From positions 1 through 25,594 of IMG/VR virus record IMGVR_UViG_3300025118_003784: 25,594 nucleotides of DNA. The stretch is one strand, 5' to 3'. The notes under the pieces are model-generated. The model had not been told where the DNA came from and made no database searches. It saw only the letters and a program-made list of their open reading frames with translations. The stretch comes from a virus. Below are positions 15,517 through 22,655 of the stretch, one piece after another. How positions within the stretch are numbered: the first letter of the stretch is position 1; the number at the start of each line of letters is the position of its first letter. The position numbers were made by a program, and so were the translations under genes.

Positions 15517-16732
15517 TATAGAAGAACTACTCACATCTGGTAAAATTTTTAATCCTGGAGCAAAGGTATATGCTAATGTCGATAGAGTTTTAGATTACCT
15601 AGATAATAAAAACCCAACACCGGTATTAGTAGAAATTGATCCTAGTAATACATGCAATCATGGCTGTTACTTTTGTATATCATCATATATACATTTACCG
15701 GAATCAAAAGATCTTGAGACATATGACAAAACAGTAATGCCTAGAGATGTTCTTATGGGAGCATGTAAAGATTTTGTTAATATGGGAGTAAGATCTGTTA
15801 ACTGGACAGGCGGTGGAGAGCCAACTATCAATAAACATTTAAAAGAAGCGATTACTTATATCGGTGAAAATTCTGATATAAAAATGGGCATTTTTACTAA
15901 TGGTACATTACTTGATAGGTGGGATTTATTTGAAACCATGGTTGATCATATGACTTGGGTGAGATTTTCTATCGATGCCGGTACAGAAGAAACGTATAAT
16001 AGCATTCGAAGAGCTAAAGGAAACCATGGTTGGGATAAAATGGTTCAAAACCTAAACACCCTTATTAAAGTTAATAAAGAAAAAGGTAAAAAAATAGGTA
16101 TAGGTGTTGGTTTTGTTATAACACCTGATACTTGTCATGAAATAGTAGATTTTGCAAAATTCTTTGCGGAAATAGATGTAGATTACTGTCAGTATAAACC
16201 TGAAATTGTTAATAGAGAGAGAGAAGATGGTGTACAGCGTGATCTTGAGTTTTGGCAAAAAAATGTTGAACCACAATTAGATGCTGCTAAAGAAATTTTA
16301 GGCGATAAATTCCAGATTAATGGGTATAAGTTAAGTGATCTTATAGAAGATAGATCATTATATGGTCGTAATTATAAAAAATGTATGGGGTCTCAAATAC
16401 AACCTTGCGTAGGTGCAGATGGTAATGTATATGTATGTACTAATCACCGCGGTTACCAGCAGTATAGTTATGGTTCATTGCACGATAAGAGCTTTAAAGA
16501 GATTTGGGATGATGTACCTGCTAAGCAAGCAATAATGCATCAAATAGACAATGTTGAATGTTTTAAGAATTGTACACAACTATGCAAACCGCATGAAAGT
16601 AATAAAGCGGTTTGGGATATACATGAATCATACAACACTGTTACTGGCGAAGAAAAAGAAAGAATTAAAGCAGATCTTTTAAAATTACAGACCGAGATAA
16701 AAAGTAAAATAATTCATAGCGAGTTTATATGA
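15509..16732 (+). CDS. Radical SAM enzyme with SPASM-type C-terminus
   Basis: The core motif CNHGCYFC gives Cys49, Cys53 and Cys56 of the SAM-binding cluster; WTGGGEPTINKHL, GIFTNGTLL and RFSIDAGTEETYN follow as in the family. The C-terminus has a SPASM-like cysteine set: Cys292, Cys300 and Cys310, then a CFKNCTQLCKP group, able to hold auxiliary Fe-S clusters. SPASM enzymes act on peptides, proteins or sugars (dehydrogenation, epimerisation, dehydration). In this glycan operon a sugar substrate is plausible but not shown. It overlaps GT47 by 8 nt and the next gene by 4 nt. Confidence 0.85.
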   Translation: MTNIEELLTSGKIFNPGAKVYANVDRVLDYLDNKNPTPVLVEIDPSNTCNHGCYFCISSYIHLPESKDLETYDKTVMPRDVLMGACKDFVNMGVRSVNWTGGGEPTINKHLKEAITYIGENSDIKMGIFTNGTLLDRWDLFETMVDHMTWVRFSIDAGTEETYNSIRRAKGNHGWDKMVQNLNTLIKVNKEKGKKIGIGVGFVITPDTCHEIVDFAKFFAEIDVDYCQYKPEIVNREREDGVQRDLEFWQKNVEPQLDAAKEILGDKFQINGYKLSDLIEDRSLYGRNYKKCMGSQIQPCVGADGNVYVCTNHRGYQQYSYGSLHDKSFKEIWDDVPAKQAIMHQIDNVECFKNCTQLCKPHESNKAVWDIHESYNTVTGEEKERIKADLLKLQTEIKSKIIHSEFI

Positions 16733-17277
16733 TAATACTTAATAATGGTAGAGGTCAATTAGGAAAAGCTTTACTTAATTACATTAAAAATGACACTGAG
16801 TTCGATATTTCATCAGGGTTAGATGTTGATACAAACCAAAGATCAGCTATTAATATTTACCATACTTGGTATATGGGGAATAAAAATAATAAACAAGTTC
16901 AAAAGGAGTGTTTAAATAAATTTAAATTATTCGTTGATAATAATCATGATTCAAAAATAATTTTTACATCTACCTACTCACAACAAAACAATTTATATAA
17001 TTTATATAAACAAAAAGCAGAGGGATATCTTTTATCAAATCATGACAACGGTTATGTAATTAAATTACCAGTATTGGTAGGAAAGGGTATTTGTCAAAAA
17101 TTAAAAGATAACGAAACAACACCATACGGTAATATTGAGTTAATGACATTGCAAGAAGCGTCATCATCTATTATTAATATAGCTACAGTAAATACCTACA
17201 TTAACAGGGTCTTTAGATTAAACGGTACACATATACCTGCTAAACTAGTACAAGAATTATTGCAATTTAATACTTAG
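16729..17277 (+). CDS. Short, divergent SDR-like NAD(P)-binding protein
   Basis: NNGRGQLGKALLNYI recalls the GxxGQLG start of RmlD-type reductases, IIFTSTYSQQ recalls the SSxYVYG strand, YNLYKQKAE matches the YxxxK active site with its AE, and VIKLPVLVG the following strand. At 182 residues it lacks much of an extended SDR, including part of the loop after strand two and most of the substrate domain. It may be a reductase with a trimmed fold, or a decayed or regulatory copy. It closes the unbroken operon, with a 15-nt gap before apt. Confidence 0.6.
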   Translation: MIILNNGRGQLGKALLNYIKNDTEFDISSGLDVDTNQRSAINIYHTWYMGNKNNKQVQKECLNKFKLFVDNNHDSKIIFTSTYSQQNNLYNLYKQKAEGYLLSNHDNGYVIKLPVLVGKGICQKLKDNETTPYGNIELMTLQEASSSIINIATVNTYINRVFRLNGTHIPAKLVQELLQFNT

Positions 17278-17287
17278 ATGCTAATAT
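17260..17287 (+). promoter_or_regulatory. Possible sigma70-like promoter of apt
   Basis: TTGCAA (17260-17265), a 16-nt spacer and TAATAT (17282-17287) end 5 nt before the apt ATG. Both boxes are weaker matches than those of folE, queD and queE, but the geometry is the same, again giving a leaderless transcript. Confidence 0.45.
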
Positions 17288-17292
17288 AAATT

Positions 17293-17817
17293 ATGGTAGA
17301 TTTTTCCAAAGCTGCTTCTTCCGTTATATCTGATTTTACACCTTATATAACTGATATACCAGACTTCCCTATTACTGGGGTAACCTTTAAGGATATTCAA
17401 CCATTGCTAGCTGATCCTAAAGCATTTAGACAAGCAATATTTGAAATGTTTTGCAAATTTGAAACCGATCTAGATTACTGGGTTGGTATTGATTCTAGAG
17501 GCTTTATTTTCGCATCCGGTTTATCACATTATTCAAATAAAGGGTTAAAGCTTATTAGAAAAAAAGATAAACTACCACCACCAGTAGAGTCAAAGACTTA
17601 TGATCTTGAATATGGTACAGATACAATACAAATCCAACCCGGTAAAGGTAAAGTAATTATTGTTGATGACGTTTACGCGACTGGAGGTACAATGGATGCA
17701 GCGGAGCAACTATGTATCGATGCCGGGTATGATGTTATAGGTAAAGTGGTACTTATTGATTTAGCTTTTTTACACGGGCCTACTGATGTTGAAAGTGTTA
17801 TAAAATATGAAGCCTGA
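17293..17817 (+). CDS. apt: Adenine phosphoribosyltransferase
   Basis: The 174-residue protein has the APRT pattern: DFPITGVTFKDIQPLLADPKAFR at the start, YWVGIDSRGFIFASGLS, LIRKKDKLPPPVES, DLEYGTDTIQIQ, and the PRPP-binding VIIVDDVYATGGTM at about 120-133. It converts adenine and PRPP to AMP. Its place among sugar genes is odd; it could recycle adenine released by radical SAM chemistry (5'-deoxyadenosine or methylthioadenosine breakdown) or supply nucleotides for replication. That link is inference. It overlaps the cupin gene by 11 nt. Confidence 0.9.
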   Translation: MVDFSKAASSVISDFTPYITDIPDFPITGVTFKDIQPLLADPKAFRQAIFEMFCKFETDLDYWVGIDSRGFIFASGLSHYSNKGLKLIRKKDKLPPPVESKTYDLEYGTDTIQIQPGKGKVIIVDDVYATGGTMDAAEQLCIDAGYDVIGKVVLIDLAFLHGPTDVESVIKYEA

Positions 17818-18175
17818 AATTATAGAATATAAAGATCACCCTAAAGGTTGGGGTAACGAAAGATGGATAGTTAACAAAGAAAAATACTGCTTAAAGATTT
17901 TATCTTTTAATAAAGGTAGTACTTTTTCTATGCACTATCATATTAAAAAAGAAGAAACATGGTATGTTGCTAAAGGCATGCTAGAATTATCATATTATGA
18001 CTTAACTAATGCTACCCGAATTACACAAACAATTAAAACAGGTACAGTTGTTGATATTAAACCTAATATACCACACAAGCTTATAGCGTTAGAAGATTCA
18101 GAAATTATAGAAGTTAGTACACAGCATTTTGAATATGACAGTTACAGAGTTGAGCCAGGAGACAGTCAAAAGTAA
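17807..18175 (+). CDS. Cupin-domain protein (mannose-6-phosphate isomerase C-like)
   Basis: FSMHYHIKKEETWYVAKGMLEL carries the cupin metal-binding His-x-His and Glu, and VVDIKPNIPHKLIALED the second motif with His. This is the fold of type II phosphomannose isomerase ends and small sugar isomerases; GWGNERWIVN near the start is also typical of that group. At 122 residues it is a single cupin. It overlaps apt by 11 nt and the nucleotidyltransferase by about 40 nt. A role as sugar-phosphate isomerase feeding the nearby kinase and nucleotidyltransferase is possible. Confidence 0.75.
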   Translation: MKPEIIEYKDHPKGWGNERWIVNKEKYCLKILSFNKGSTFSMHYHIKKEETWYVAKGMLELSYYDLTNATRITQTIKTGTVVDIKPNIPHKLIALEDSEIIEVSTQHFEYDSYRVEPGDSQK

Positions 18176-18596
18176 TATTAAGTTAACTTGTGGTTGTTTT
18201 GATATATTACACCGTGGGCATGTACAGGGATTAAATGCTATCGCTGACGATGGACCGGGCTCTTTAACAGTTTTAATTAATAGCGATGAAAGTGTAAAGA
18301 GATTAAAAGGCGATACCCGTCCAATCAACAGTCAATATGATAGAAAGTATATATTAGAAAGTTTGACCGCAGTAGATAAAGTAATAATATTCGATACTGA
18401 GAATATTTCATCTCATCTTAATCTTCTCAAGCCTGAAATATTTTATAAATCAACAGACTATACAATGGATACTCTAAATAAGGAAGAGTTGCATCAAATT
18501 AAAAGGAACAATATTGAAGTTCGCTTTGTTCCTTTTGTTGATGGTTATAGCACTACAAATATAGTAAACCAAATAAACAATGAAGTTAATAATTGA
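18135..18596 (+). CDS. HldE-C/RfaE2-like nucleotidyltransferase
   Basis: LTCGCFDILHRGHVQGLNAI carries the HxGH nucleotidyltransferase motif, and LTVLINSDESVKRLKGDTRPINSQYDRKYIL and VDGYSTTNIV match the ADP-transferase half of HldE closely. That enzyme joins heptose 1-phosphate to ATP, giving ADP-heptose. The YKSTDYT segment replaces the usual VKGGDY. The frame is open from TTG at 18129, but the ATG at 18135 is the better start; it lies inside the end of the cupin gene. With the HldA-like kinase at 13841 it completes a split HldE. Confidence 0.8.
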   Translation: MTVTELSQETVKSNIKLTCGCFDILHRGHVQGLNAIADDGPGSLTVLINSDESVKRLKGDTRPINSQYDRKYILESLTAVDKVIIFDTENISSHLNLLKPEIFYKSTDYTMDTLNKEELHQIKRNNIEVRFVPFVDGYSTTNIVNQINNEVNN

Positions 18597-18897
18597 TATA
18601 GACAACACAATCTGTGACACAAGCACCTCGAGTTATTTAGAGTCCAAACCTTATAAAAAATTAATAGAGCATTTCAATGAACTATATGATAAGGGATACC
18701 ACTTAACATACTACACTGCAAGAGGTGGTAACACCGGTATAGATTGGACATATGAAACATCTAAACAGCTTAAAGAGTGGGGTGTTAAATATAGCAAATT
18801 AATAATGCATAAACCATCATATGATTTATGGATTGATGATAGGTGTATTAATATTGATGACTATCGAGCTTCAGAAGGTATAGTTGAAAACAGCTAG
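18580..18897 (+). CDS. HAD-superfamily phosphatase-like protein
   Basis: The first residues, LIIDIDNTICDT, carry the nucleophile and acid DxD (Asp6, Asp8); YYTARGG is motif II; KPSYDLWIDDR supplies the Lys and the motif III Asp pair. At 105 residues there is no cap domain, as in small HAD phosphatases of capsule and LPS clusters. Beside HldA- and HldC-like genes it is a candidate for the bisphosphate phosphatase (GmhB) step, though it is shorter than GmhB. It overlaps the nucleotidyltransferase by 17 nt and ends the sugar region. Confidence 0.75.
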   Translation: MKLIIDIDNTICDTSTSSYLESKPYKKLIEHFNELYDKGYHLTYYTARGGNTGIDWTYETSKQLKEWGVKYSKLIMHKPSYDLWIDDRCINIDDYRASEGIVENS

Positions 18898-18911
18898 TTA
18901 TTTTATATAAT
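18884..18911 (+). promoter_or_regulatory. Sigma70-like promoter of the DUF366-like gene, leaderless spacing
   Basis: TTGAAA (18884-18889), a 16-nt spacer and a perfect TATAAT (18906-18911) end 5 nt before the ATG at 18917. The -35 box lies within the last codons of the HAD gene. Expected transcription start is at or just inside the start codon. Confidence 0.65.
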
Positions 18912-18916
18912 AAAGT

Positions 18917-19498
18917 ATGTTAATTGATCAAGGTGTTTATGACGGTAAGCTAATTCACGAGCGTTTTGCGTATAAGTTTTTTCGTAAAGATGTTTCCCCA
19001 TATGGTAATATTGTTGCTTTTAGAGCTCCAATGTATGTTGAAGATGCTTTAATTGACTTAGAAGATACTTTAAGTAATGACTATATTCATAGTCAAGATG
19101 CTATTAACTTTTGTTGGGAGATACCTGGCATGTGCCCACTAGGCGCTGTTGCATTTCAAAGACTTTTTAACACAGCAATTGCTAATATACTTGCTAGTTC
19201 TATCAACAAAAGTATTGTTGTTGAAGGTGATGATCTTCTAGTTCAAGATGAATTTACAGGTTCTGATAATAAAGTACAGACGTCTGGTAAAGTAAGTGTA
19301 TCAATTACATATTCAAAGGACAACGTTGCATTTGGTCATACTGGTATTAATATTATAGCTGGTGATAAGGCTCCAGGATTCGCGTACTCTTCTAATTTAA
19401 CTGATGAGCAAGTAGATTACTTTATTGAATCAGCTGTTAATTACTTTAATAGTGAAGTAAAAGATGAGTTTGTTGCAACTACTAAAATTATAGTATGA
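18917..19498 (+). CDS. DUF366-like protein
   Basis: The 193-residue protein matches my memory of the DUF366 family along its length: LIDQGVYDGKLIHERFAYKFF, IVAFRAPMYVEDALIDLED, NFCWEIPGMCPLGAVAFQRLFNTAI, VVEGDDLLVQ, KVSVSITYSKDNVAFGHTGINI. The family has no established function; a fold related to biotin/lipoate ligases has been suggested. No membrane segments or catalytic triad are evident. It has its own sigma70-like promoter, so it starts a new transcription unit after the sugar genes, and it overlaps the next gene by 4 nt. Confidence 0.6.
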   Translation: MLIDQGVYDGKLIHERFAYKFFRKDVSPYGNIVAFRAPMYVEDALIDLEDTLSNDYIHSQDAINFCWEIPGMCPLGAVAFQRLFNTAIANILASSINKSIVVEGDDLLVQDEFTGSDNKVQTSGKVSVSITYSKDNVAFGHTGINIIAGDKAPGFAYSSNLTDEQVDYFIESAVNYFNSEVKDEFVATTKIIV

Positions 19499-19872
19499 AC
19501 TTTTTTCAGCTACAAAATAAATTATTTTATTCAAAAAAAACAAAATCTGAGGAATTAGATGTAGAGGGTAATCAGACTTTTATACCGTTTCTTCTTAATA
19601 GATGGTTATCATTTTATAATAATGATATGGCTGTCTTTACAAACGATACATTAAATCGATTTAGCTCCATCTTTGAGAATAAACAAGATACATATAATTT
19701 ATATTATTATTTTATTCCAAGTTTAAAGTGGAAAAAGATAAGCTATATAAAAAAGAAGAAAAAAGAAGAGGTAGAGGAAACAGAAAATTTAAATCTTATA
19801 GCTAAAAATAAAAACATTTCTACACGTGAGTTACTACAATATGTTGAATTAAATAAAAACTGCACTAAATAG
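19495..19872 (+). CDS. Possible gp62-like clamp-loader small subunit
   Basis: The 125-residue protein has the order of features I recall from short gp62 relatives in marine T4-like phages: FIPFLLNRWLSF near residues 29-40, an MAVFTNDTLNRFSSI helix, a NLYYYF..LKWKKISYIKKKKKEE segment rich in aromatic and Lys residues, and a final helix with ISTRELLQYVELN. T4 gp62 works with gp44 to load the sliding clamp, which late transcription also needs. No gp44 is in the window. The assignment rests on pattern only. The stop codon lies within the late promoter motif of the next gene. Confidence 0.4.
   Translation: MNFFQLQNKLFYSKKTKSEELDVEGNQTFIPFLLNRWLSFYNNDMAVFTNDTLNRFSSIFENKQDTYNLYYYFIPSLKWKKISYIKKKKKEEVEETENLNLIAKNKNISTRELLQYVELNKNCTK
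19865..19871 (+). promoter_or_regulatory. Late promoter motif (CTAAATA) of the GroES/gp31-like gene
   Basis: CTAAATA ends 5 nt before the ATG at 19877 and overlaps the TAG stop of the upstream gene. Sequence and spacing match the motifs at 2985 and 3807. Confidence 0.55.
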
Positions 19873-19876
19873 CTGT

Positions 19877-20293
19877 ATGGCTACAGCTAGTATTGATAAT
19901 TTAGCACCCACAAGAAGTTTAATTGATTTAACAAAGTCGGATAGAGGAGACTTTGGATTTGGAGATTATGAATTAAGTTTTATTTTTGATGACATTCTTT
20001 TAATTGAATATATCGATGAAACAGACGAGGGTGATCTTAGTAGAAACGGTATTGTTATTCCTACCAATGCCTTAACAAAAGCATGGCGAAAAGGTAAAGT
20101 TGTTTTAGCGGGACCGGATACAAAGTATGCAAAAGAAGGCGACGTTGTCGTCTTTCCTAATAATATGGGCGTTACAATTTCCGGAGTTGAAGTAACAGAT
20201 AAAGGTCAAGTAAAAAAGGGTATCTTTCTAAACGAAGAACGAATGTTCGGTATTTGTAAGAAAAGAGATGTTAGTTCAAAAAGTAACACTTGA
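19877..20293 (+). CDS. GroES/gp31-like co-chaperonin
   Basis: The core FDDILLIEYIDETDEGDLSRNGIVIPTNA near 36-64, then KAWRKGKVVLAGPDTKYAKEGDVVVFPNNMGV and a closing EERMFGICKKR, is the beta-barrel pattern of Cpn10, with the acidic, Gly-rich stretch in place of the mobile loop. The first 30 residues are an added, low-homology start. T4 gp31 replaces GroES in GroEL so that the large capsid protein folds. A late-type promoter 5 nt upstream suits a capsid-folding role. Overall similarity is modest, so gp31 function is inferred. Confidence 0.6.
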   Translation: MATASIDNLAPTRSLIDLTKSDRGDFGFGDYELSFIFDDILLIEYIDETDEGDLSRNGIVIPTNALTKAWRKGKVVLAGPDTKYAKEGDVVVFPNNMGVTISGVEVTDKGQVKKGIFLNEERMFGICKKRDVSSKSNT

Positions 20294-20645
20294 TTCATTA
20301 CTTTTAAATAATGTTTGTGAAGTTAGATTTCCTCGTAGAATAATTTTAGCTGGTCAGGCACCTACGAGAAGAATGTTATGTACTATGTCTCAGACATTAC
20401 TTAATTCTATTAATGGTAGAATATCCTTAAACTACTTTCCACCAAAGGGGCCTCCTAAACCATATTTGGGCCCTGATAATTTAGCCGTCGGTTGGGATAT
20501 TATAATGCAAGATTATAGAAATATTAATATGAACTCTTGCGATTTAATTCAGGAGATCCCAGCTGATGATCAGTTTTGGGAATATTTTAACGAGAATATA
20601 TATCCAATGTCTCCGGCTCAAAAATTTAATTTTATGAATTCATGA
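20268..20645 (+). CDS. Sm-like/WYL_2-type small protein (tentative)
   Basis: The 125-residue protein has VCEVRFPRRI followed by APTRRMLCTMSQTLLNS, then NLAVGWDIIMQDYRNINMNSCDLI. This order recalls the SH3-like barrel family formerly called DUF2693, in which a basic strand with MLCT precedes a WD...WR strand. I also recall related proteins in T4-like cyanophages, without function. No catalytic motif is seen. The ATG at 20268 overlaps the GroES-like gene by 26 nt and the stop overlaps the next start by 4 nt. Confidence 0.5.
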   Translation: MLVQKVTLDSLLLNNVCEVRFPRRIILAGQAPTRRMLCTMSQTLLNSINGRISLNYFPPKGPPKPYLGPDNLAVGWDIIMQDYRNINMNSCDLIQEIPADDQFWEYFNENIYPMSPAQKFNFMNS

Positions 20646-20986
20646 ACGTTTGTTTAGAAAAAATTACCGATGCATTAAAGCCGTTTCTATTAAGAGATGT
20701 TATAATTAAAACTGATAAAAAGGTTTTAAAAAAGGGCCTTTTAAAAATTTTCCAGATTAAACAATACTATATTAACTTTACTTTAGAATTTAACGGTTTA
20801 AATAAATCATACGAAATACCTTATCCGTACTCAATAGACGTAAATGATGAGGAAGATCTGGCAATTCTCAATTATCATTTAAGTTCCTTTATACCTAAAA
20901 AGCAACTAAACAAAGTAAAGTGTTTAGATAGCTCATCTAAATCTAAAATATACGACAACTTAATCTACATCTTGCCTTCTGAATAA
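20642..20986 (+). CDS. Hypothetical protein
   Basis: The 114-residue protein is Lys-rich and strand-rich (LLRDVIIKTDKKVLKKGLLKIFQIKQYYINFTLEF), ending in a short acidic stretch and KIYDNLIYIL. The alternating pattern suggests a small beta-barrel, but I do not recognise a family. Its ATG overlaps the previous stop by 4 nt, so it is probably translated with its neighbour. A candidate -10 box for the helicase follows its stop. Confidence 0.55.
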   Translation: MNVCLEKITDALKPFLLRDVIIKTDKKVLKKGLLKIFQIKQYYINFTLEFNGLNKSYEIPYPYSIDVNDEEDLAILNYHLSSFIPKKQLNKVKCLDSSSKSKIYDNLIYILPSE

Positions 20987-20988
20987 AG

Positions 20989-20994
20989 TATAAT
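20989..20994 (+). promoter_or_regulatory. Candidate -10 box before the helicase gene
   Basis: A perfect TATAAT ends 10 nt before the GTG at 21005, but no acceptable -35 box stands 15-18 nt upstream and no TGN extension is present. In this AT-rich DNA it may be chance. Confidence 0.3.
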
Positions 20995-21004
20995 ATACTG
21001 TATT

Positions 21005-22642
21005 GTGGTAGGTGGGCTGTTAAAAGATTTTCCAAATGGATATACTCCAAACGCTTCTCAAGTAAAGCTTTTAAAAAATATTGATCAAGCTTTTCAAGAC
21101 GGGTATAAGTTTGTTGTATGTAACGCTCCAACTGGTTCCGGTAAAAGCTTTATATCAAAAACTCTCGCAAATGCTTCAGAAGAACCATCCCAAGACTTTA
21201 AAGATCTAATAACATCATACACTGCTTTTAAGATTGATCAAACTGGGACCTATACACATGAAGAAGATTGTGAAGATCAAAATTCAGCAGGAGCTTTCGC
21301 ACTAACAATTACTAAAGCTTTACAAGATCAATACGAGAGTTTATTTAAAGGTACCACTATCCTTAAAGGTAAGAGTAATTATATTAGTACGATTGACTCT
21401 GAAATTGATGTTGAGATGGAATCATTAATTATGCCAAAAAATATATTGGAGGACCATAGAAGGAGGCATAAATGTCCATATCATAATGATCGTAGAGATG
21501 CATTAACAAATAAATTTGCTGCATTGAATTATAATATGTTTTTCTCTTTACCTAATCACGTAAAAAAGAGACAATATTTAATTTGTGATGAAGCTGCGGA
21601 ATTAGAAGATCAATTAGTAAAAGAGTTTTCTTGTACTGTAGACTTTGAAATGCTAAGTAAGATGGATATATTAGTAAGACCATTTTACACAAAAAATAGC
21701 ACAAACGTAATAAAATGGATTAATACTCTATTATTAGATTTAAGTGATAAAATAGAAGAGTTGCGTGATACTATTAATAATAGTAACACTAATAATAAAA
21801 AGTTTTTAATTGAAACAAGGAGACGGGTAGTAAGTTTACGAAATTTACATTCTAAGCTCACCTTAATTACAGAGACATGGAGTGAGAGTGAGTATCTTTT
21901 TGAAACGAGTAAAGATGGTATTACGTTTATGCCTCTAAAGGTTAATAAGCTTTCTAACCACTTATTTAAATACGCTGATAAAGTAATATTAATGTCAGCT
22001 ACAATTATTGATCCATCAAACTTTTGCAAAAGCTTAGGTATAGATAAATTTAAATATGTTGAAGCAGAATCATCTTTTAATGCAAAAGACTCACCTATTC
22101 ATTGTAATACAAAAGTTAAATTAAATTACCATAATATAGCTCGTAATTTACCAAAAGTTATAGATCAAATAAAGCAGATTTGTAAAGCACATAGCCAAGA
22201 TAAAGGTATAATACATACACATAATAATAATATTACTAATCAATTAGCTGCAGCGGTAAAAGAAAGTAGATTCTTAATACGTGAGCCTGGTGTAAGAAAT
22301 GAATTATTATTAGAGCAACACGCTGAAAGCTCAGACCCAACGGTTCTAATATCACCGTCTATGTCGCATGGGGTTGATTTAAAAGATGATTTAGCAAGAT
22401 TTCAAATTATAGTTAAAGCTCCTTTTTTACCTATAAGAGATACACGTATAGAGAAACTAATGAAAAATAATTACGACTGGTATGTAAATAAGATGTTATG
22501 TGCACTTATTCAATCATGCGGACGTGGTGTTAGGTCAAAAAAAGATCATTGTATAACATATATTTTGGATGGAGCTATTGTTGAAAGCGTTATAAACAAT
22601 AAACATAAGTTGCCAAAATATTTCCTTGACAGATTTTCTTAA
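21005..22642 (+). CDS. DinG/XPD-like superfamily 2 DNA helicase
   Basis: Motifs follow the DinG/XPD order: TPNASQVKLL (Q-like), Walker A APTGSGKS at 41-48, the KGKSNY segment at 121-126, DEAA at 195-198 in place of DEAH, LMSATI near 335-340, SMSHGVDLKDD, and QSCGRGVRSKKDHC near the end (motif VI). Such helicases unwind DNA 5' to 3'. In the iron-sulfur region only one Cys is seen (Cys157 in KCPYH); the Cys after KGKSNY is Ile-Ser, so the 4Fe-4S cluster is apparently lost. Starts at GTG. A replication or repair role in the phage is likely; it is not T4 UvsW, Dda or gp41. Confidence 0.8.
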   Translation: MVGGLLKDFPNGYTPNASQVKLLKNIDQAFQDGYKFVVCNAPTGSGKSFISKTLANASEEPSQDFKDLITSYTAFKIDQTGTYTHEEDCEDQNSAGAFALTITKALQDQYESLFKGTTILKGKSNYISTIDSEIDVEMESLIMPKNILEDHRRRHKCPYHNDRRDALTNKFAALNYNMFFSLPNHVKKRQYLICDEAAELEDQLVKEFSCTVDFEMLSKMDILVRPFYTKNSTNVIKWINTLLLDLSDKIEELRDTINNSNTNNKKFLIETRRRVVSLRNLHSKLTLITETWSESEYLFETSKDGITFMPLKVNKLSNHLFKYADKVILMSATIIDPSNFCKSLGIDKFKYVEAESSFNAKDSPIHCNTKVKLNYHNIARNLPKVIDQIKQICKAHSQDKGIIHTHNNNITNQLAAAVKESRFLIREPGVRNELLLEQHAESSDPTVLISPSMSHGVDLKDDLARFQIIVKAPFLPIRDTRIEKLMKNNYDWYVNKMLCALIQSCGRGVRSKKDHCITYILDGAIVESVINNKHKLPKYFLDRFS

Positions 22643-22648
22643 TAAATA
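22642..22648 (+). promoter_or_regulatory. Late promoter motif (ATAAATA) of gp15
   Basis: ATAAATA begins on the last A of the helicase stop codon and ends 7 nt before the GTG at 22656. A late promoter is expected before a virion gene. Confidence 0.55.
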
Positions 22649-22655
22649 TATATAG

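Noticed and set aside
21685-22029. Minus-strand ORF of 114 residues within the helicase
   Set aside because: It is antisense to conserved helicase sequence and has low-complexity, Leu/Ser-rich translation typical of a shadow frame.
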